Source of the DNA: Geopsychrobacter sp.
GTDB lineage: Bacteria > Desulfobacterota > Desulfuromonadia > Desulfuromonadales > Geopsychrobacteraceae
Direction of reading: 5' to 3'
Assembly (NCBI GenBank): GCA_021647445.1
Contig: JAKIUS010000113.1
Location: 1-6,013 of the forward strand
Length of the DNA: 6,013 nt
Under the pieces are notes generated by a model that was given only the letters and a program-made list of their open reading frames with translations, ran no database searches and was not told the origin of the DNA. Positions 1-6,013 of the stretch are shown here, in pieces (within the stretch, counting starts at the first letter, position 1; each line of letters opens with the position of its first letter). The position numbers and the translations under genes are program-made.

Positions 1-10
1 ACTATCCATG

Positions 11-31
11 ATCCGGCTGCAAATCCGGCTG
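11..31. repeat. Two-copy short tandem repeat (ATCCGGCTG, period 12)
   Basis: ATCCGGCTG occurs at 11-19 and again at 23-31, separated by CAA plus one base, giving a 12-base period. It lies in the non-coding left end, next to the hairpin at 38-101. With only two copies it is not a microsatellite; it may be the edge of a larger structured intergenic element. No function can be assigned. Confidence 0.5.
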
Positions 32-37
32 TTTGGC

Positions 38-101
38 CCAGATTTCAGCTCCTTTTCGACCAATAGCTACGGCTATCACTCTCAAAGGAGCCAAAACCTG
101 G
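38..101. repeat. Nested imperfect inverted repeat (long hairpin) in non-coding DNA
   Basis: The core is a perfect 8-bp stem: GCTCCTTT at 48-55 pairs with AAAGGAGC at 84-91. Inside it, after a symmetric 7/7 internal loop, ATAGC at 63-67 pairs with GCTAT at 72-76 around a TACG tetraloop. Outside it, CCAG (38-41) pairs with CTGG (98-101) and TTT (43-45) with AAA (94-96), with single or double mismatches between the blocks. The element lies downstream of the corC-like stop codon on the minus strand. No T-run directly follows it on either strand, so it does not look like a standard intrinsic terminator. It resembles the kind of folded, dispersed intergenic repeat found in many genomes, but its copy number cannot be judged from this window. 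Confidence 0.6.
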
Positions 102-111
102 TCTCAAACTT

Positions 112-139
112 CCGAATTTTCGCTTCGGCTAGGATAGCC
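112..139. repeat. Two overlapping short hairpins
   Basis: CCGAA (112-116) pairs with TTCGG (124-128) around a 7-base loop. GGCTA (127-131) pairs with TAGCC (135-139) around GGA, and this second stem can be extended by TC/GA if one C is bulged. The two stems share bases 127-128, so the fully paired forms compete. They lie in the same non-coding stretch as the hairpin at 38-101 and may be part of one structured element. They could instead be chance small palindromes, although two so close together beside a long one is suggestive. Confidence 0.4.
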
Positions 140-154
140 CGACAGCCTCCTGAT

Positions 155-201
155 AAAAAAATTGATCTGATTATCCATACACTGGCGATATGAGAAATCA
201 A
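155..201 (-). terminator. Weak candidate intrinsic terminator behind the corC-like gene
   Basis: Read on the minus strand, an A/T-rich imperfect stem runs from the corC-like stop codon to a run of seven T (161-155). The outer stem pairs 195-201 with 162-168 (five Watson-Crick pairs, one G-U, one A-U). A small inner stem pairs 183-185 with 175-177. The position, directly after the stop and directly before the T-run, is right for a terminator. The stem is A/T-rich with a large internal loop, so it may be inefficient or not real. Confidence 0.25.
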
Positions 202-1442
202 GGCAAGCGCATTTCAACCGCCTCAATCCGACGATCTTCCATCTGGCGCACACCAAATCGTACGCCTCCAATTTCACAGGAATCTCCTTCAACCGGGATT
301 CTACCCATCTCCTGCATCAATAATCCAGCTAAGGTCGTCACATGTTCTTCGGGCATGGTTAAATTAAAATGGCGATTCAACAACCTTAACGATACTGCGC
401 CATCGACCAAAAAACGCTTAGGGCCTAAGGGCCTGAAATCGACTTCGACAATATCATGCTCGTCATGAATCTCGCCGACGATCTCTTCAACAACATCCTC
501 AAGGGTCACCAACCCTTCGACCCCGCCATACTCATCGACCACCACCGCTAAATGCTGCTTACGCTTGCGAAAGCTCTGCAGTAATGCCGCGATCCGGTTC
601 GATTCGGGAACAAAGAAGGGTTTACGGCAGAGGCTCTTCAGGGCAAAGCCCTGCTGATTATCGACATACTCCAGAATATCCTTGGAATGAATAATCCCAA
701 CGATATTATCCAAATTTTCACGATAAACCGGAAAGCGGGAATGGCGGGTGGAACGCAGGGTCTCCAGCACCGTCTGAAAACTGCTGTCCGCCTCGAGACC
801 AACCATTTCGGTGCGTGGCAGCATGACATCCCGAACCCGGGTTGCCGAGAGATCAAATACACCGTGCAGCATGCGCCGCTGTTCAGCCGCAACGACCCCG
901 CTCTCTTCACCGACCTCAATTATTGCGCGAATTTCATCCTCGGAAAGGCTTTCATTCTCCGGCTCATTGCCACGCAAGAAGCCCGTCAACAAACCTGAAA
1001 CAAAGGTCACAACCCGGATGACAGGAGAGAACAACCACAGAACCAGTAAGATTGGACGCAACACGAAAAATGACGTTTTTTCAGGATATTGGGCGGCGTA
1101 GGTTTTAGGGCAGACCTCGGAAACAATCAGCAACACCGGAGTCAAAACCAGAATCGTCAATAGCTCTCCATGCTCACCATAATAATGAACAAAAAGGCCG
1201 GTCGCAAAGACAGAAGCCGCAATATTGACCAGATTATTACCAATCAGAATACCGGCCAGCAGGCGATCTGGATGCCCCAGCAAGCCAGCCAGACGTTCCG
1301 CGCCAGGATGCCCTTTCTGCTGCAGATATTTGATGCGTAAGCGATCCAGGGCCAAAAATGCGGTCTCAGACCCCGAGAAAAAAGCAGATAGCAGCAACAA
1401 CAACAGTAATACAGTCAAGCGCCAAAGAGTATCTTCAGTCAT
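198..1442 (-). CDS. HlyC/CorC family protein: CNNM (DUF21) membrane domain, CBS pair and CorC_HlyC domain
   Basis: Likely an inner-membrane protein of the CNNM/CorC family, whose studied members export Mg2+ (Na+-linked) or affect Mg2+/Co2+ homeostasis; some annotations still say 'hemolysin'. A hydrophobic helix at about 8-30 leads into SGSE (23-26). Further membrane segments lie at about 60-85, 94-115 and 124-156, with the family marks GNN (68-70) and SExxPK (108-113). A CBS pair follows: the first begins near VRDVMLPRTEM (203-213), the second ends near VVDEYGGVEGLVTLEDVVEEIVG (about 301-323). In the family this pair binds adenine nucleotides. The C-terminal CorC_HlyC domain takes up the last 80 or so residues. 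At 414 residues it has the full length of CNNM-containing members, unlike the short soluble CorC. The start is ATG at 1442: GGAG at 1451-1448 lies 5 bases upstream, whereas an in-frame TTG at 1445 would leave only 2. The gene diverges from ligA and appears to be transcribed alone. The ion transported cannot be read from the sequence. Confidence 0.93.
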   Translation of the reverse strand: MTEDTLWRLTVLLLLLLLSAFFSGSETAFLALDRLRIKYLQQKGHPGAERLAGLLGHPDRLLAGILIGNNLVNIAASVFATGLFVHYYGEHGELLTILVLTPVLLIVSEVCPKTYAAQYPEKTSFFVLRPILLVLWLFSPVIRVVTFVSGLLTGFLRGNEPENESLSEDEIRAIIEVGEESGVVAAEQRRMLHGVFDLSATRVRDVMLPRTEMVGLEADSSFQTVLETLRSTRHSRFPVYRENLDNIVGIIHSKDILEYVDNQQGFALKSLCRKPFFVPESNRIAALLQSFRKRKQHLAVVVDEYGGVEGLVTLEDVVEEIVGEIHDEHDIVEVDFRPLGPKRFLVDGAVSLRLLNRHFNLTMPEEHVTTLAGLLMQEMGRIPVEGDSCEIGGVRFGVRQMEDRRIEAVEMRLP

Positions 1443-1446
1443 CAAG

Positions 1447-1451
1447 TCTCC
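1447..1451 (-). promoter_or_regulatory. Ribosome binding site of the corC-like gene (GGAGA)
   Basis: Minus-strand GGAGA at 1451-1447 lies 5 bases (counted from GGAG) before the ATG at 1442. It decides in favour of this ATG over the adjacent TTG at 1445, which would be too close. Confidence 0.65.
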
Positions 1452-1457
1452 AGAGTA

Positions 1458-1476
1458 GCAGGCATAAACTGCCTGC
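1458..1476. repeat. Perfect 7-bp palindrome at the predicted corC-like transcription start
   Basis: GCAGGCA (1458-1464) and TGCCTGC (1470-1476) are exact inverted repeats around a 5-base A/T-rich spacer, TAAAC. On the minus strand the palindrome begins immediately downstream of the candidate -10 box (1482-1477) and ends 6 bases before the ribosome binding site. It could be an operator overlapping the start of transcription, or a hairpin at the 5' end of the mRNA. No T-run follows it in either direction, so it is not an intrinsic terminator. Which regulator, if any, would bind is unknown. Confidence 0.5.
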
Positions 1477-1505
1477 AGTGTAGCCCAGCATCACCAGGCT
1501 GTCGA
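1477..1505 (-). promoter_or_regulatory. Candidate sigma70-type promoter for the corC-like gene
   Basis: On the minus strand the -35 box is TCGACA (1505-1500; five of six match TTGACA). A 17-base spacer follows, then the -10 box TACACT (1482-1477; four of six match TATAAT). Transcription would start near 1470, giving a leader of roughly 28 bases with a good ribosome binding site. The consensus match and ideal spacing are visible; activity is inferred. Confidence 0.45.
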
Positions 1506-1541
1506 CAAACAACCTGAGTATGCGATCATCATATCAAGAAA

Positions 1542-3640
<2,099 letters not shown>

Positions 3641-3642
3641 AA

Positions 3643-3918
3643 GTGATCAGAACCTGCCGACACCTGCTGATCAGTGGCCGCGTCCAAGGTGTCTGTTTCC
3701 GCCACTACACCCGTCAGGAAGCACTTAAAAACGGGGTGCACGGCTGGGTTAAAAACCTGCCTGACGGTCGGGTTGAAGCCCTGCTTGAAGGACCTAAGAC
3801 GGCCGTCGCGGCAACCATCGCCTGGTGCCAGCAGGGTCCCGAGGCGGCGCAGGTTGATCGGGTTGACATCGAAGATCCAAAGAGGGATGAAAAATTTACC
3901 AGTTTTACGATCCGCTAA
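3643..3918 (+). CDS. acyP: Acylphosphatase
   Basis: Small cytosolic enzyme that hydrolyses carboxyl-phosphate bonds, as in acetyl phosphate or 1,3-bisphosphoglycerate, to a carboxylate and phosphate. The physiological substrate in bacteria is generally unclear. At 91 residues it has the usual one-domain length. The phosphate-binding signature is clear: SGRVQGVCFRHYT (11-23) with catalytic Arg20, then GVHGWVKNLPDGRVEALLEG (31-50) with catalytic Asn38. The start is GTG, backed by AGGAG 7 bases upstream; no earlier start is reasonable because ligA ends 2 bases before. It is almost certainly cotranscribed with ligA, but this need not imply a shared function. Its stop faces that of the convergent rsmI across a 9-base gap (3919-3927) with no recognisable terminator, so the two transcripts probably overlap at their 3' ends. 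Confidence 0.95.
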   Translation: MIRTCRHLLISGRVQGVCFRHYTRQEALKNGVHGWVKNLPDGRVEALLEGPKTAVAATIAWCQQGPEAAQVDRVDIEDPKRDEKFTSFTIR

Positions 3919-3927
3919 AAATTCGGT

Positions 3928-4764
3928 TCAGTCTGCCTGCTGGCGCAGGGGCAACGAGCGCGCATAGACATCACTTCCCGGCAGTCCGTGCTCCTTCGCG
4001 ACCCGCTTAACGATCTGCTTCCAACTCAACCCGCCCTCGGCATGCAGGCGCATCAACGCCTCTTCGACCGTCTCTTGCGGGGCCTGCTTTTCGGCCGCCG
4101 CCAGCATCAGCACCAGTTCGCCTTTGACCGTCTTCCGAGCGAAATGCTCAGCGGCAGCCCTCAGGGTGCCGAGGAAGAGTTCTTCATGCCTCTTGGTCAG
4201 TTCCCGACCAACGGCAATCTCGCGCTCGGCACCGCAAATATGCTGCAAGTCATCCAGGGCGGCGAGCAATCGATGGGGCGTTTCATAAAAAACCAGGGTA
4301 TGATCCGCATCGGCCAGAGATTCGATAAACCTCTGCCGCGCCCCCCTCTTCGATGGCAGAAAACCGGCAAAGCGGAAGCTATCGGTCGGCAGGCCGCTGA
4401 TCGATAGCCCGGCAATCATGGCATTACAACCCGGCACACTAACAACCTGCAAACCAGCAAAACGACAGGCGCGCACCAAACGATAACCGGGATCGGCAAT
4501 GGCCGGGGTACCAGCATCGCTGATCAGAGCGACATCTGCGCCTTCCTGCAAGCGCAGGATCAGTTCTTCGCTGCGCTGGGCTTCATTGTGTTCATGGCAG
4601 GAGATCATCCGCGTTTTAATACCGTAATGATCGAGGAGACGTCGACTGTGACGGGTATCTTCCGCAGCGACCAGACTGACCTCAGCGAGCACCCGCACTG
4701 CGCGATAGCTCATATCTTCGAGGTTACCAATCGGCGTGGCGACCACATATAAAATGCCACTCAC
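3928..4764 (-). CDS. rsmI: 16S rRNA (cytidine1402-2'-O)-methyltransferase RsmI
   Basis: SAM-dependent enzyme that methylates the 2'-O of C1402 in the 16S rRNA decoding centre of the 30S subunit (with RsmH making the N4 methyl), tuning P-site decoding. It belongs to the tetrapyrrole-methylase (SAM, class III) fold. Family marks are LYVVATPIGNLEDMS (5-19), AAEDTRHSRRLL (33-44), SCHEHNE (55-61), LISDAGTPAIADPG (80-93) and SGLPTDSFRFAGFLPSKRG, then FYETPHRL. The C-terminal part has the usual small tail domain (SWKQIVKRVAKEHGLPGSDVY). From GTG 4764 the protein has 278 residues, normal for the family. The open frame continues to 4869, but those 35 extra residues lie inside nadE and precede the conserved N-terminus. 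GGAG at 4778-4775 lies 10 bases before the GTG. The nadE stop ends one base upstream, so the two are probably cotranscribed. The usual PGPSA-like motif after VSVPG reads GCNAM here, a mild variant. Confidence 0.96.
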   Translation of the reverse strand: MSGILYVVATPIGNLEDMSYRAVRVLAEVSLVAAEDTRHSRRLLDHYGIKTRMISCHEHNEAQRSEELILRLQEGADVALISDAGTPAIADPGYRLVRACRFAGLQVVSVPGCNAMIAGLSISGLPTDSFRFAGFLPSKRGARQRFIESLADADHTLVFYETPHRLLAALDDLQHICGAEREIAVGRELTKRHEELFLGTLRAAAEHFARKTVKGELVLMLAAAEKQAPQETVEEALMRLHAEGGLSWKQIVKRVAKEHGLPGSDVYARSLPLRQQAD

Positions 4765-4765
4765 G

Positions 4766-6013
4766 TTACAGGGTCTCCAACTGCTTGAGCCACAGATCAA
4801 CCCGAGCATCGCTCGGCATCCGCCAATCACCGCGCGGCGACAAAGCGATGGTCCCGACCTTAGGTCCATCCGGCAAGCAAGACCGTTTGAACTGTTGACT
4901 GAAGAAACGGCGGTAAAATACCTGCAACCACTTTTTCAATTCGACAGAAGAATACTCGTCCACAAACGCCTGCTCGGCCAACGTCAGAATCTTGCGTGGT
5001 GGATAATGAAGGCGCACCAGATGATAGAGATAAAAATCATGCAGCAGATAGGGACCGACCAGGTCTTCGGTGATCTGACCGATATCGCCGTTGGCAGCTG
5101 GCGGCAGAAGTTCCGGGCTTACGGGAGTCGCACTCACATCGCTCAAGACCTGCGCAAGTTCACCCGTAAAATCATGTTCGGCACACCAATCAACCAGATA
5201 GCGCACCAGGGTCTTCGGCACACCACAATTGACCGCGTACATCGACATGTGATCACCGTTGTAAGTACACCAGCCGAGTGCTAGTTCGGAAAGATCGCCG
5301 GTACCGATCACCAGTCCGTTGATTTTATTGGCGACATCCATCAAAATCTGCGTCCGCTCGCGAGCCTGCGAGTTTTCATAGGTGATATCGTGCTCTGTCT
5401 CGTCTTGGCCGATATCCTCAAAGTGCTGTAAAACCGCAGCAGCTATCGGGATCACCCGCAACTCGACACCGAGCAGTTCCGCTAACTCTTCAGCATTGCC
5501 ACGGGTCCGTTCGGTGGTGCCGAAACCGGGCATGGTCAATGCGACAATCCCTTTTCGGTCGAGGTCGAGTCGATCAAAGGCTTTGACTGTCACCAGCAAC
5601 GCCAATGTCGAATCGAGGCCACCGGAGAGGCCGATGACCACCTGTCGGCTGCCGGTATGCCGCAGGCGCTTGGCCAGCCCGCTGGTCTGCAACAGGAAAA
5701 CCTCCTGACAGCGGGCATTGCGCTCCGCGTCTACCGGGGGCACGAAAGGCGTTCGGACCACTGGACGACACAATTTTGGCACCGGCCGTGGCGCGAAGCG
5801 GAAAGACTGAATGCGGAAGTTGCGCCCCTGGTGTCCACTGGCAAAGCTGCTATTACGCTGCCGTTCACCAACCAATCGCGCCAGATCAACATCTGTAACC
5901 GCCAGCTGACTGTCGAATTGAAAGCGTTCGGTTTCAACCAGAATCTGTCCATTTTCGGCGATCAAAGAGTGGCCGGAAAAGACCAGATCGGTGCTCGATT
6001 CGTTGGGACCGGC
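4766..6013 (-). CDS. nadE: Glutamine-dependent NAD+ synthetase NadE, 5' part outside the window
   Basis: Catalyses the last step of NAD+ synthesis in the cytosol: deamido-NAD+ is adenylated with ATP and amidated using ammonia released from glutamine. The visible 415 residues run open to the right edge with no in-frame stop. The first ones ([20 protein letters not shown]) match the end of the nitrilase-type glutaminase domain, so the true start and that domain's Glu-Lys-Cys triad lie beyond 6013. The codon at 5965-5963 (TTG) is an internal Leu, not a start. The synthetase domain carries the ATP-pyrophosphatase P-loop SGGLDS (visible residues 130-135, bases 5626-5609), the [13 protein letters not shown] helix (about 214-226), [19 protein letters not shown] (237-255) and [19 protein letters not shown] near the C-terminus. 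This pattern marks the long two-domain NadE (typically 640-680 residues), as in Mycobacterium, rather than the short ammonia-dependent type. It is the upstream partner of rsmI, whose start is one base past its TAA. Confidence 0.96.
   Translation of the reverse strand, partial: AGPNESSTDLVFSGHSLIAENGQILVETERFQFDSQLAVTDVDLARLVGERQRNSSFASGHQGRNFRIQSFRFAPRPVPKLCRPVVRTPFVPPVDAERNARCQEVFLLQTSGLAKRLRHTGSRQVVIGLSGGLDSTLALLVTVKAFDRLDLDRKGIVALTMPGFGTTERTRGNAEELAELLGVELRVIPIAAAVLQHFEDIGQDETEHDITYENSQARERTQILMDVANKINGLVIGTGDLSELALGWCTYNGDHMSMYAVNCGVPKTLVRYLVDWCAEHDFTGELAQVLSDVSATPVSPELLPPAANGDIGQITEDLVGPYLLHDFYLYHLVRLHYPPRKILTLAEQAFVDEYSSVELKKWLQVFYRRFFSQQFKRSCLPDGPKVGTIALSPRGDWRMPSDARVDLWLKQLETL
4774..4778 (-). 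promoter_or_regulatory. Ribosome binding site of rsmI (GGAGA), inside the nadE end
   Basis: Minus-strand GGAGA at 4778-4774 lies within the last codons of nadE, about 9-10 bases before GTG 4764. It fixes the rsmI start within 2 bases of the nadE stop and suggests coupled translation. Confidence 0.55.

Noticed and set aside
8..193. 61-codon open frame on the plus strand in the left non-coding end
   Set aside because: It has no ribosome binding site, runs straight through the inverted repeats, and its translation has no recognisable domain or bias. It is probably chance.
104..292. 62-codon minus-strand frame overlapping the end of the corC-like gene
   Set aside because: It overlaps the conserved C-terminal domain coding region in another frame, and its translation has no recognisable features.
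3917..3949. Possible terminator for rsmI: the CCTGC/GCAGG mini-hairpin at 3936-3949 and the five-A run at 3917-3921
   Set aside because: The stem is only 5 bp, lies within rsmI coding sequence, and is about 14 bases from the T-run on the minus strand, too far for a standard intrinsic terminator.
4765..4869. N-terminal extension of RsmI by 35 residues
   Set aside because: It lies inside the nadE coding end and precedes the family's conserved N-terminus, and a ribosome binding site supports the GTG at 4764.

Overview
This is a bacterial housekeeping stretch carrying five genes, one of them cut by the right edge. On the minus strand at the left is a CNNM/CBS-type HlyC/CorC membrane protein. Diverging from it on the plus strand are ligA (NAD-dependent DNA ligase) and a small acylphosphatase gene. 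Converging on that pair from the right, on the minus strand, are nadE (long glutamine-dependent NAD synthetase, its 5' part outside the window) and rsmI (16S rRNA C1402 2'-O-methyltransferase). The dense packing, moderately high GC content and AGGAG-type ribosome binding sites fit a Gram-negative bacterium. The gene set and protein style are reminiscent of the Desulfuromonadia (Geobacter/Desulfuromonas group, former Deltaproteobacteria). That placement is an inference from memory and was not tested by any search.

Layout. 1-197 is non-coding and rich in inverted repeats: a nested imperfect hairpin at 38-101 and two small overlapping hairpins at 112-139. It also has a short tandem repeat at 11-31 and a weak terminator-like A/T-rich structure just behind the corC-like stop codon. 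198-1442 is the corC-like gene. 1443-1615 is a divergent control region with one plausible sigma70-type promoter in each direction and a perfect 7-bp palindrome at the predicted corC-like transcription start. 1616-3640 is ligA. 3643-3918 is acyP, only 2 bases after the ligA stop and with its ribosome binding site inside the ligA end, so the two are probably one operon. A 9-base gap separates acyP from the convergent rsmI (3928-4764). One base separates rsmI from nadE (4766 to the right edge), so nadE-rsmI is also probably one operon.

The genes do not form one obvious pathway. NadE makes the NAD+ that LigA consumes as its adenylation donor, RsmI modifies the ribosomal decoding centre, acylphosphatase hydrolyses acyl phosphates, and the CorC-like protein probably exports divalent cations. 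I see no mobile element, CRISPR array, tRNA or rRNA, and no convincing novel system. Start-site choice matters for three genes (corC-like, ligA, rsmI), because the longest open frames overrun the starts best supported by ribosome binding sites. The most unusual sequence is the structured 1-197 region.
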